From Heliocybe sulcata (taxonomy: Eukaryota; Basidiomycota; Agaricomycetes; Gloeophyllales; Gloeophyllaceae), in NCBI GenBank assembly GCA_004369045.1, contig ML213516.1, positions 335,579 to 399,578 on the forward strand: 64,000 nt of DNA, read 5' to 3'. Shown here piece by piece: positions 35,201 through 45,882 of the stretch (position 1 is the first letter of the stretch; each line of letters starts with the position of its first letter). Both the position numbers and the translations under genes were made by a program. The notes under the pieces were generated by a model. The model worked only from the letters and a program-made list of their open reading frames with translations. It did not search any database and was not told the DNA's origin.

Positions 35201-35362
35201 GACTCTGGTCGTTGGAGGCGGGGGAGTGCGAGGCGATTTCGGTGGCGCAGGAGGCGTTGCAGCATCCGAATCAACTTCTCCCTCTTCCGGAGAGGAGATT
35301 GCTTGCTTCTTGCTCGGTCTTCTATCCTCTAGAGGGATGGGCGAGCGTTTGACAGGGCCCAT
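32243..35362 (-). CDS. BUR1: CDK9/Bur1-type cyclin-dependent kinase
   Basis: A Ser/Thr kinase of the transcription-elongation class that phosphorylates RNA polymerase II and Spt5 with a cyclin partner. A long N-terminal region (about 450 residues) is disordered, rich in Arg/Asp/Tyr/Ser (many YDRR, RDRW units) with a polyproline run. The kinase domain starts [18 protein letters not shown] and has VALKRIL, the helix [17 protein letters not shown] (the CDK9 hallmark is PITALRE), [25 protein letters not shown], a lengthened T-loop ending [20 protein letters not shown], and [16 protein letters not shown]. The C-terminal tail is Gly/Pro/Met-rich. HRDMKAAN separates it from CDK12/Ctk1 (HRDIKCSN). 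About nine introns in the kinase part. An in-frame ATG at 35524, joined through an intron at about 35380-35435, is an alternative start. The start faces ORC2. Confidence 0.85.
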
Positions 35363-35557
35363 GGCAGCAGGAGGCTGCACTGAGAGTAGAATACTTTGAA
35401 CCAAGCTTGCCACAAAGCGCAGGGAGTTTGGCTTACATAAGCCAATGATACGCGCAGCCTCGACGCGTTGTACGTCTTGCTCCCGTACTACATCTCGCCG
35501 AGTATGCGCGTTACTGACTTGCAAATCTACTGAACCAAATATTCGAACTCTTGGAAA
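35363..35557. promoter_or_regulatory. Shared promoter of the Bur1-like kinase and ORC2
   Basis: The two start codons lie 195 bases apart, back to back, so both core promoters must share this stretch. Within it a minus-strand GTAAGC..CTCAG pair looks like an intron in the kinase 5' leader. No TATA-like sequence is clear. Confidence 0.55.
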
Positions 35558-36868
35558 ATGGACGTCGACGGGGAAGACGGATATCTCGGCGAGGATATGG
35601 GCGCTGAAGATTGGATAGACGACGCGGCCACATCACCTCGGAAACGTCGCTCAAGACCAGAGCACACTCAGGACCTTGAAGAGTCTCATTCTATCATCGC
35701 AGAAACCGCGTTTGATGCATATTTTGTACAAGCGTCGAAGTCTTCTCGTACATCTGACCATGTCTTCAGCGAGTCGCTGGAGCCTCTGAGCGCGGAGGAA
35801 TATCTTGCAGCGATCAAGCCTCTCCAGGTGCAGCCAGCGCAACTTAGACAGCATTCTCGACTCCTCTCCCGACACCGGGAATATTTTGGAAATTACTTGC
35901 GGGAACTTGAGGCTGGCTTCAACATCCTTTTCTTTGGTTTCGGTTCGAAACGAGACATTCTGAACGAATTCGCCGTCGAGACATGCGCGAAGCAAGGGCA
36001 TGTCGTTATCGTGAATGGTTTCCAGCCTAACTTCTCCATCAAGGATATGCTTAGTTCGATTGTATCCCTACCAGGTGTCTCCTCTGTGGATTTATCATCT
36101 CAAACACTGGACGGCCAAGCTCGCCGCATATGTGACTACTTCGCATCCCTATCAAAAAGGCCTCTCTACCTCGTCGTCCACAACATTGATGCACCAAATC
36201 TACGGACCCCGAAAGCCCGCTCATGTCTGTCGATTCTATGTGGCAGCCCCGCCATCCGCGTAGCTGCATCCGTGGATCTCCTACACGCTCCACTCTTATG
36301 GTCCTCCACAGAGTCCATGACGCGCAAGCGCATCTCATCTTCAGGCGCAGCCCACCGTGGTTACGCATGGCTGTGGCACGACCTCACAACCCTCGCCCCC
36401 CACGACTTCGAACTCTCCCTGGCAGACCGCTCGTCCATCTCCGGCGCGTCCGGATTCATGGGCACCGGCCACACCCGCCTCCAGCAAGACCAACTCGCCA
36501 ACGGCGTAGCTATGACTGAAACAGCCGCCCAGCACATCTTAGCGTCCGTGACCGAGAAAGCGAAGAAGCTGTTTAGTATGATGGCGAAGATGCAGGTGAA
36601 GGCCACAGATGAAGCAAGCGGGGCTACTGGTGATCCGCAGCAGTTTGCAGTGGGCTATGACACACTATTCAATGCTGCTAGGGATAATTTCGTCGCCACC
36701 AACGATACCGCTCTTCGGTCTCTCCTTGGTGAATTCAGGGACCACGGGCTGGTCCTGTCGTCTACAGTAGGCGGGCCTGGAGGAGGAGAGGTGCTCTGGA
36801 TACCACTTCGCAAGGAGAGGCTGGTTAAAGTGGTGGAGACGCTGGAGCAGGCTGCCACCTCTACGTGA
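35558..36868 (+). CDS. ORC2: Origin recognition complex subunit 2
   Basis: A subunit of the six-part complex that marks replication origins in the nucleus and loads the MCM helicase. The gene has no intron and codes for 436 residues. The N-terminus is acidic (DVDGEDGYLGEDMGAEDWID) with a short basic patch. The ORC2 core follows: LRELEAGFNILFFGFGSKRD, VVIVNGFQPNFSIKDMLSSI, LYLVVHNIDAPNLR, CGSPAIRVAASVDLLHAPLL, and RGYAWLWHDLTTLAPHDFEL. The C-terminal winged-helix part includes YDTLFNAARDNFVATNDTAL and LGEFRDHGLVLSS with VLWIPLRKERL. The AAA+ like core lacks a usual Walker A, as in other ORC2 proteins. Length is in range for fungi, with a shorter N-terminal tail than in yeast. Confidence 0.92.
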   Translation: MDVDGEDGYLGEDMGAEDWIDDAATSPRKRRSRPEHTQDLEESHSIIAETAFDAYFVQASKSSRTSDHVFSESLEPLSAEEYLAAIKPLQVQPAQLRQHSRLLSRHREYFGNYLRELEAGFNILFFGFGSKRDILNEFAVETCAKQGHVVIVNGFQPNFSIKDMLSSIVSLPGVSSVDLSSQTLDGQARRICDYFASLSKRPLYLVVHNIDAPNLRTPKARSCLSILCGSPAIRVAASVDLLHAPLLWSSTESMTRKRISSSGAAHRGYAWLWHDLTTLAPHDFELSLADRSSISGASGFMGTGHTRLQQDQLANGVAMTETAAQHILASVTEKAKKLFSMMAKMQVKATDEASGATGDPQQFAVGYDTLFNAARDNFVATNDTALRSLLGEFRDHGLVLSSTVGGPGGGEVLWIPLRKERLVKVVETLEQAATST

Positions 36869-37341
36869 AGCTGGGACAGCAATGCCATATTTTGTGTCGA
36901 GGGATTATCCATGCCGCGGCCATAATGGTATGGCACAGTGGTGCACAATGCCCCTGAAGCCAGCTGCCTTCGACCCCATTCCATGGCTCGAGGCGACTAC
37001 ACTTCGTTCGTCATCATTTGAGTATTTCTTTTTTTGCGATTGCGCCTTAGGAGATCTACTGTCGTCAGGAAATCCTCAGGTCTCCCATCAGGCAAAAGTG
37101 TACCATAGAATCCAGATAATAACTGTATCACTAATGGAATGGGGCAGCGGTCGGTTTATTCCCCTGGACGAGTAAGCATAGGTTACAGCTTGGTTACAGC
37201 ACCGAAGAAACAATATAGCAGAGTGTGTATAACAGCGCGACGGATAGCAATCATAACAGTGCGAGCGAGTGCGATGTAAGGGATAAAACATTGAACCAAA
37301 GTACTAAATCACTGAAACGCAGCGACACGCGTGTACAAGCC
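36869..37341. other. Convergent spacer between ORC2 and the PARP zinc finger gene
   Basis: Two genes end here from opposite sides. No further feature seen. Confidence 0.4.
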
Positions 37342-38770
37342 TCACTCCTCATCTTCTTCCTCGACGGTAGCCTTACTCTTCTTAGCCCTGGACCTAGGCT
37401 TCTTAGCCTCAGGCGCAGGCTTTTTAGTCGTCTTCTGCAATCATAACCACAGTCAGCACGCCTTCCCACATGCACTGAAACAACCACTCACCACCTTCTT
37501 CTTGGCACCCTCCGACTCTTCTTCCTCCTGCTCTTCCTCATCAGCGGTCTCCTCCTTTTTCTTGGTACTCCTAGATTTCGCAGGCGCCTTCTCTTTCTTG
37601 CTGGCAGGCACAGCACGCTTTCGCTTCTTGGGCTCCTCCTCCGCCTCAGCGGCCTTATCCTCGGGGTCAGAGGGCACCTCGTCCATTGCCTTGCTGAAGT
37701 CCTCCATGTCAGAGTCTGCTGGAGCAGCCTCCTACAGAGTGGAAAGCGTTAGCGGCGTCGCCTATGGTGGGCGGGGAGACTAAAAACCTTCTTCTTCCTG
37801 GCCGCGCGGGGCTTCTTCGCAGTAGCAGCACTCTCGGCCTTCTTAGCAGAGGGCGCGCGCTTCCGCTTTGGCTTCTCCTCTTCGGTTTCTTCTTCCGCAG
37901 TGGCGCCTCCGTCTGTCTCAGGCTCGACCGCCTTCTACACGATATGAGAATCAGAACTACACATACCCTCACACCGCACAGAAGCACTCACCTTAGCTGG
38001 TGCCTTCCTAGTTCTAGTAGCTTTCGGCTTCTCTACCTTCTCCTCCGCATCCGCATCCTTAGCCTCATCTTGCTTCTTTCTGCCACGCTTGGGTTTCTCC
38101 TTCTCTCCCTCCTCCCCCTCGGCCTCCTTGTCCGCCGCCTTCTTCCGGCCCCGCTTGGCAGCGGGCTTCTTCTCTTCCTCCTCCTCTTCACCACCATCCT
38201 TGGCTTGCTTCCTAGCAGACTCAGGGATGTCCTCGTCGCGCACCTTGCCCGTGTCGTACGCCTCACGCACGCGCTCTTGATCTTCCTCTCTCAAGTCCTC
38301 AAAGCCATCGAGGTCGTCGGCCGAGTCAAAATTGGATTTGATGTTCGACAGGATCTTGGGGGTGACACAACCCCAGTGGCGCCACGCGCTGTACGTTAGA
38401 GAGGTGTTACAATAGAGAGCAGTGATGGATCGTGATAATGAGCGTCGCATGATACTAAGAGAAATTACGACACGTACAAGGAAGTATTGCCTCTGAAATC
38501 AACAACGCTACCGAACCTCAAGGAGTCCTTGGTGATCGTCGTTCCTGAGGATAAGCATTAGAGGCAATGATAGACCATTGCCAACATTGTAGACATACCA
38601 CTGCACGGTTTGGGGCCTGTATAGAGAACGCCAGCCATGTCACTTTCAGCTGCCACAGACGCGTTTCACGCATAACCGAGCCACAAACACGCACCCTTGC
38701 ACTTAGCCCTGTTCGAGCTCGCATATTCCAGTCTATAGCCTGATTTCTTGGCGCCTTCGTTGTCAGACAT
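37342..38770 (-). CDS. PARP-type zinc finger nuclear protein with acidic/basic tail
   Basis: A DNA-break or chromatin-binding candidate with one PARP-type zinc finger and no PARP catalytic domain. Exon 1 is MSDNEGAKKSGYRLEYASSN followed by RAKCKG; exons 2-4 give PKPCSG, TTITKDSLRFGSVVDFRGNT and SFAWRHWGCVTPKILSNIKS. The likely zinc ligands are C (AKCKG), C (KPCSG), H (WRHWG) and C (GCV). The first pair is spaced C-x5-C rather than the C-x2-C of human PARP1; the same spacing occurs in other fungal members as I recall them. After the finger there is SADDLDGFEDLREEDQERV, then about 250 residues of Lys/Glu/Ala runs that look like nuclear localisation and histone-tail-like charge. Six or seven introns. 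The tail has several KRGRKK AT-hook-like units. Confidence 0.8.
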
Positions 38771-39318
38771 GCCTACGAATCGAGCGCGAGTTCTACGGAG
38801 AACGGAGGGAGCAGAGGGAGGTAATGAGGATGAAATTACAGGCGTATAAGGCGTGTTCGAGTTTAAGTTGGGACGCGTTGCGGACTTTGATTATCGCGTC
38901 CAACTTAAAGGTCCGCTCGGACTCTCTTTTGGCCCTTGTGGCTTTTGAACGTCGAACTCTAGGTATACTATTCGTCCTGCAGCATCAAGTTTGCATGTTG
39001 ATGCTAAGTACTAAGTATTGTCGCGTTTGTTGCTCAAAGTCTCGAGTCGATAGCGTTCAGGTTCCTAGCATGCACCGCGTAACTCTCCGCTACCCAGGAG
39101 GGACGTTCGTCTACGTTCCGTTCTCCGAACAAATGACCTGTACCTCTCGTCTGCCTCACGCATATCCTGAGGATGCGAGAAAGTCAGATAATCCAACCCC
39201 CCTCGGCCATGTATGTGAAAAGACTCGTCTATATATATTGTTATCGAGTCTATCCATCGTGCCATGGACATCTCGAGAAGCTACCGTATCGAACACCGCG
39301 ACAACCCGCCGGCAGCTA
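38771..39318. other. Spacer between PARP zinc finger and MFS genes
   Basis: Upstream of the zinc finger gene and downstream of the transporter. A plus-strand frame (38824-39396) overlaps the transporter's last exon in antisense and looks like a shadow. Confidence 0.4.
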
Positions 39319-42031
39319 TCAGGAAGCGAACCTGAAGTCCAATCTACGGTTGCCGATGTCCTTCGTCGTCTGCAGGTACAACACCTTCTCCTGTAAATGG
39401 AAAACATGATGTTAGATTGCAAGCGCTAGAATCGTACATGAGCTGGACAAACCTCCTTTGTCATCTTATTCCACTTCCGATCCCGGCTCTTGTTTCGCCA
39501 GACGTAGTACAGCTTCGTACCCGGGTATAGTAGACCAATGTTAATAGCGCAAATAATTATCAGCGTCCGATTGCCCCTCTTGTCTATATTGCGACGGTTA
39601 AGTCAGTCGCGGACACGCAGGATAATCAGGATGATACTCGCATTGTGGAGCGTCATCTGCTTGGTAGATGTACGAATAGATGACGGCGGTCAATTGAACA
39701 CACCTAGAGGAAGACCTGGTTCGACCAAAGGTATATGATAATCAAAGATATATTGCACGTACATATTATACAGCGAGGCGTTCACTGTCCGACTTGCGAC
39801 GGCGCCTGAATTGCGAGAACACCATCCCACTTGGATAGGATGCGAATATCTACCAAAACCATTTCAGACTCGGCATTTGCGCAGAAATGGACATAGTGCT
39901 CACGGGTATGACAGAAGTACTGTCGCGACGGCCTGTAAGAATAGGTGATCTGCATTAGGAAATAAGCAAGGGTGTATAGGTACGCACAAAGTACACCCAA
40001 GGATTTGGATTCTCTGGTAAGCAATACAAGGCAATCAGGCAAGGCAGCGCCCACAGATCCTCCATCATAGAAACGATCGAGCGGTCGTTTACGGTCTCTG
40101 AGATCAGCGTGAGACCGAACATGGTGATCATGCCCATAACTTGTGATGGGATTGTCAGGAGGTTGGTCTGGAAAGTGGTGAACCTATGGAGGAAGACGAA
40201 GGATGAGATACGATCATGTGAGAGTTATGAGGAGGAAAGAGCAGACGGACCCGATGTCGCGCAACGACAGCGTGAGGTAAGTCGAAGGAGGACCGACTGG
40301 GATACCGAACATGATACCCCTGGCGATATAAGGTAATAGGTCAATTGGACGCCGCATCAGACGTGTCTCTCACGAACAGAATGTAGAGAGGCCATAGATC
40401 GTAGTCACATGCCGCTTGCCAAAGTCGCTTTATTGTCAGACCTTCACGGTTGTGCATATCACCCTAGATGGCCTCAGACCGCTCTCCTCGGTAGATATAG
40501 TCATGAGGGGCATACCTTGGTGGGATCGTCACGCAAAACACGAGTCACGCAGATCGTTTCCTCCCGCTCTGTGAACCATCCATTAGGGCGGAACCAGGTC
40601 TTCGTTTGCGTTGGAGATGGCGGCATCATGAAGAACGTCGCGATGCCAATGACTAGAGTGAGCAGACCTCTGTCGTTCTATCATAGCACCAGTTCTCCGT
40701 GAAGAATGAATGATTCAACCTACTCGATGAGGAAGAGCCATCTTGAAGGGGCAGGTCAGAATTGGTTACATAGATCTCATAGTTGTCGTACCTCCATCCT
40801 GCGCGACCGAGAGTCCCTCGAAGATGCAGGACGCCATATGCGATAAAGCTAGCCACAACGCCGCATGCGTTTGATGACATCCAGAAGAATGCTAAACGTA
40901 ATGGCAACTCCGTCTTTGTGTAGTAATCTGGGACTAGTGTCAGACGTGAGAGCTGACTGGAGAGATAATAACGTACACGACAAATATAAAACCAAGTCAG
41001 GAATGAACCTTCCAAAAGCTCTCAGTAGGGATTGATTCAGTCCTGAGTTTGTGAGCTTACCCTCCCTGGAGGAAACTGCATCCCATTCGAGAGACGTCAG
41101 CGGACATAACTATACCATTGCCTCGTACACTCACCCAAGTAGAGCACGTGTAACTAAAAAGCTGGCGCGCCCTGTTAACCAGAACTGGCATACTGTGACG
41201 ATACCTGGCGCATTGCGATCATAAGTCTTCAGTGTTTATCCCACTCTAAAACCAGACGGACTTACTCCAAAGTGTCATTTGCGTCGGTATCCAGCGATCA
41301 GGGCCGACCTGTCGCCGGAGAATGTTAGCAAGTGAAGGATTTGGATCTAATGCCAACACCTACTCGCTTGGACACAAGTTGTGACGGCAATTCCGCGCAA
41401 AGGAAGGCAATCCGGAAGATGGAGTTGCCCAGGTTGAAGTCTAGTCGATATTAGTCAATACCTTTTGCTATAAGACTTGACATACCGTCAGTGGTAAGAC
41501 CCAGATCGGGAAGGAAGTTATCCGTGTTTGCCTGGTTCACATTGGATCGGTCAAGATTGAGCGCCGAAAAGCTGATAGCCGCCCATAGCATGACCCTCCA
41601 GTCAATTTTCCGGACTAATGCCTAAACAGTCGAGTGTTCAAGATTTGTGTGAGCTGTGAGTGGTAGGTGGAATATACCTTCTCCTCCCTGTAAGTCCACC
41701 TCGCTTTGGGGTCAAGCCTATGAATGTTCTCGTATTCAGGCTTTGGCCAATAGTGCTCAACAAGGACAGGATCGTCGAATACAGAACGTTTCGTTGCGAC
41801 AGCGTCTTGATCCAAGGGTTTTCGTGATTTCCTTCCAAATAGCCAGTCGGTGAACCTGAACTGGTACTCTTCGTCCGGCTCGACCAGGTCGTCGAGGGGC
41901 TCTTGAGCCTTGTCCGAAACGATCGAGACAGACTTGTCGTCCGCGGAATGTTTGTACAGCGACGAGAGATCAGGTTCCGCGATTACAGCAGCAAGCTGGA
42001 CATCGTCGATGGGTCGTTGCAGGTCAGTCAT
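39319..42031 (-). CDS. MFS transporter, anion:cation symporter (Dal5/TNA1-like) family
   Basis: A plasma membrane permease of 12 segments in the family that moves organic anions such as allantoate, nicotinate or pantothenate with protons. Exon 1 has a long acidic N-terminus from [20 protein letters not shown]. Core parts: [40 protein letters not shown] (family motif with D-R-N-N-A), [117 protein letters not shown], and near the end [15 protein letters not shown] and [20 protein letters not shown] with tail [20 protein letters not shown]. About 15 introns; end at TGA 39319. Upstream in-frame ATG at 42067 is possible. Substrate cannot be assigned. Confidence 0.82.
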
Positions 42032-42451
42032 CGCGAGCAAACACGAGGAGAAACCAGAGGTTCGCAACGTCGGATAGACTGTAGGAAAAGCTGTATTTAT
42101 CGAGTGAGCATATCAAGCTACGCAGTATATCCGCTCGAGCACACCATAGTATTCCAAAGTTACGCTGTTCCACCATGCTTGTGCTTCGCGTCCGTCATCC
42201 CGTCGACAGCTATCTTGCCCGTGATAGGGCAGAGAATACGGGCAAGATTGCGCTCAGGAAGCGCCCAATTGCGCAATCCTCTGAAAACCGATGCCATTTC
42301 CCGCAATCTTGGGACGCAAGATTCAATACCGACGGAGGAGATCTCGAAGTATGATGAGATGAATATCGGACAGCGGTAAGCGTAAGTATCTACTCGAGCT
42401 CAGGACAACCGTCGCCTCGGTCAGAGGGGCGCTTCCATGGGCTCTATATAG
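42032..42451. other. Spacer between MFS and SUZ12-like genes
   Basis: Holds the transporter's promoter and the 3' end of the SUZ12-like gene, both on the minus strand. No gene seen. Confidence 0.4.
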
Positions 42452-45038
42452 TCAAACCATACCGGCTAGCTGTTCATAGTGCTTGAGGACTTTGGCGACA
42501 TGAGATCCCTCAAGGAATCTGTTGGCTACGAGCATCTGATGACGCAACATGATTGGCGTCTGGATTCCGAATGGAGTCAACATACTCACTAATAACCACA
42601 CCCGAAGAGCGGACCATCCGGCGGCAAGCTTGATCATCTCCCAATATTCGTCAACGAAAGCGAGCGTTCCTTGAAAATAGTCGCGTATAAACTCATTCCT
42701 TAGGCACAATTTGACCGCGTCAGGATAGAATTGGAATGAACCGGAAGTGCATACCTGTTGAGGAGGATCCATCGAGCCCAAAGCGCCATCATCACCTTGT
42801 CCTCGTCGCGAACGTCGTCCAACTCAAACATTTCCTCTTCTTTATCGATGATGAACCAGCTCATGATGCCAAAGCGGTCCATCGGCAGCGTATTCAGCAG
42901 ATCATACAGGCGGGGCCCGCCTGGTCTACATGAAAACTGGGAATTACCCTGCGGCAGGTAGGGAAACTGTGCTGCAGGCCCAAGGTTAATCGCAGCTACT
43001 GATGGTGCCTGAGACGACGCAGTAGGCGAATAAGAGGCATGATACTTCGGCTGCAATTTTAGTTTTAGATGAAAGGGTGACGTCTCTACCGTTCCTTCCG
43101 TGGAGACAGCCTCGCTTCTGCCAGGGTCTAGAGACGGAGATGGTGCGATAGGCCGCTCATGAACATCCATGTCCTGGGCATCGCTCTCCGACGTGGTGGA
43201 TTCTTCGGGAGAGCTTTGGAAAAAAGCTCAGTACACTGAAGACAGTCCCAAAGATGGAAGTCAGCACCTCGAGGTTTGCTCGTAATCCACAGGTAGGTGA
43301 GGGATCAACAGGATGATCTAATGTGACTATCAGTGTAGCCTAAAACATGCGGAAGCCGTGACCCACCTTTCGGGTCTCTGCTGAAAGCTCCCACGTCACA
43401 TACACCTCGGGATGGTCCAAGTCCAAATGACGCTTCAGAGGGTATAAGACGCTGAAAGCGCCATGGAGGTCACAGATCGGGCACTGTATTGTGTCCATGG
43501 CAGCCCTGTACTCCTCGTAGATTTTATGATCATGCGCGGCGTCTCCTATCTCGTCTAGCAACTCCAGGTCATCTCTGACCTGGAGTCGATAGACGACTTC
43601 GATGGGTCCCTCACCATGCTCTTGAAATTTCGGAGCATCCACATCTCGTATCTGTCCACATTTGTATGCGAATACCCGTCTTAAATTGCGTCGTAGGAAG
43701 GGCAGCCTAGGGAGTCTACGCAAGCGGCCAGAAGACAGTGGAAGCGAGTTGACTGCTAGAAGAATGGAATGGGGAACGGCAAAGCCATTCATCACTGGCG
43801 ATGCACGAGAGCTGAGAGGTATCGTAGCGTCCCCTTCATAGTTTTGAGGGGTCAAGGGATCCTCTGACTGGGCACGGTTATATCGCATCTGGGGCACGCC
43901 GCTGGACCGTGCCGTCTTGGTTGCCTTTGAAGCCTTTCCCTTCCTGACCGGCAGAGTTTCCACCGTATCTTGGCTGGCATCCGTACCTGACTGGTCTGGT
44001 GGTTCTTCAGAAGAATCTTCGGATTCGTATATGCTGATAGCCTTGTGCTTTTTGGCTGCTTTGCGACCTAGTCGTCCTTGGGTGTCCCCTCCAAGCTTAC
44101 GTGCAGCCTTCAGTGGCCGGGACTGTCTACCTGAGCCATCACCTTCACTTTCTTCGTCTTCGGCAGGCAAGCGCATCTGGAACTGCTCATTGACTGAATT
44201 TGGCAAAACATCGTTGGCCGTGCCTGTTCGGCTTCGTCCATGTGCGCCTCGTCGAGCTGTTATTCGAGGAGCTGCTACATCCCAGAGACTGTCATCGAGC
44301 GAGCGACGTCCGCTATGTAGATTTTCTTCACATGAAGATATGTCAACGATGCGGGGACGACTTTTCGTGAGTAGCTGGCCATGTCCTGATTGAAGATCGA
44401 CGTGGGTGAAATCAGTGTACCCTGGGAATACCCGCTTGTGTCCCGTTGCCATTTGACGGGCTGAGTCCCGTGAGCGTTGCATAATGAAAATAGATGGCAG
44501 TAGGTACGTACAAGCCATGTTGACCCGTTGCGACACTGAAGATGTCTGTGGCGCCGACTTCTTCGCGGCTTTCAGTGGGAAATGACGTACGTTGCCCCTT
44601 TCCAAGGGCATAGTGTACTGGTTGTTACGGTGGGTCGAAGCATTTTGCGTCTGTGAGGATGTTGGTCCTCTACCAGATTCGGAAGTCGTTGCCTTCCGCA
44701 AAGACGCATCAGAGGGGATCCTGGGCATATTGCCAGCAGTAAAGTTATCAGAGTGCAGCAGGTCGCGCTTGGGAAGATCCGACCGACCTCCCTGCTTTTG
44801 GACCAATAATACTCTTGGTTGCTACGCCTTGTACTGCCAATAGCGTGGACTTCCGTGCCTGCAGTCCTACATGAGGTCGCGTCGAAGGAGCGACTGGGAA
44901 CACAGGCTAGTTTCTTAAGCATTTCTAAACTGAAGATAGCAACCAACCGTCCTCTGGCCGGTCGCCAGCCGGTACACGGTGACCAGTCACTGGGCCGCCA
45001 CGATCGACTGATCCAAAGGTAAAGCCATTGCTATTCAT
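42452..45038 (-). CDS. SUZ12-like Polycomb (VEFS-box) protein
   Basis: A candidate core subunit of Polycomb repressive complex 2, which methylates histone H3 Lys27. A long, charged and disordered N-terminal region (about 400 residues) is followed by VVYRLQVRDDLELLDEIGDA, a C2H2-like finger MDTIQCPICDLHGAFSVLYP with LKRHLDLDHPEVYVTWEL, a linker, and the VEFS-box: FELDDVRDEDKVMMALWARW, ILLNRNEFIRDYFQGTLAFV, DEYWEMIKLAAGWSALRVWL, ending LEGSHVAKVLKHYEQLAGMV. These line up with human SUZ12 (finger CPWC..L..HL...H; VEFS EKELMKLWN...F). Introns join the large exon to the rest at 43376, 43276 and 42755 or close to it. The N-terminus is unsettled: candidate first ATG 45038 (MNSNGFTFGS), with an uncertain intron before QPRVLLVQKQGG. 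Confidence 0.75.
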
Positions 45039-45882
45039 TAGTCTTGGAGGAGTATCTGTGAATGACAGTTGGGAGATTGCTTGAGGTATGCGACTCAGAA
45101 ATGCAACGCACCGATGGAGGAAGACTCGCGTCAAAACACGGTCAAACAACAATGCCCGCCACCTAATACCAACTCCACGCGACGGTAATCTCTTGAATAT
45201 CGTACACTACGATTGGATCCAACGATGGCCTGCTCTGGTGTAACCAATAACCCTTGGGATTACAATCCCTCCCAGTGCTTCCATACAGGCCATAGAAAGA
45301 CTTACGGGGATACGGAGTATCTCTCCATACTGCTGATTGGCCGGGTCATCTGCGCAGTTAACTGAATCAATCATTCTCTTAGACCGATGAGACCGAATAC
45401 GCCACCAATGTTTCCCCGACTAGGGCGGCACTCGGACACTGAGAAGTGCACACGGACAAATGGGACTGTATTGTAATGCCGCGTTCTTGTGCCCAACAAA
45501 TAGAGTTGGGCCCGGTTGTGCCACTCGTGGACCTGCCGAAAGTCGTGGTGCTTTCCAGCAAATACAGCGTCCTACATCTGGATATCTGTAAGTCCCTATT
45601 ACGTTGAAAGAAAGACTTGTATTTAACTACAGTCATGCTCTTGGGGCGGACCAAAATTAGGACGTCCTCGGCCGCTATTCTTATGGAGAACTATTTTCGT
45701 CGGAACATCTGTGGCTGAGCTCGGCCTGTTGCTGCCCGACGGATATATCAGAACTTGGAGGGTTCCAATCTTGCAATGTCCCCCTCGTTGTTGACAACGC
45801 CCAGTGCAAGCTAAACGGTCCCTCGAACCACGTTCTTTACCTTCTAGAGCATCGCCAGCAAAGCAAGTCGGAGGGCTGGATC
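45039..45882. other. Divergent promoter region of SUZ12-like and KRE6-like genes
   Basis: About 840 bases. CCAAT and its reverse (TGATTGG) occur near 45245 and 45340. Frames up to 91 codons are not recognisable. Confidence 0.4.

Noticed and set aside
33899-35524. Kinase ORF extended upstream to 35524
   Set aside because: The extension crosses a strong splice donor/acceptor pair in the leader, so I used the ATG at 35362 and kept the extension as an alternative.
38824-39396. 190-codon frame on the plus strand
   Set aside because: Part of it is antisense to the last exon of the MFS gene and it has no family resemblance.
43340-44806. SUZ12-like exon starting with TTG at 44806
   Set aside because: The frame opens right after a TAG that also serves as a splice acceptor; translation surely starts upstream, so 44806 is an exon edge and not a start codon.
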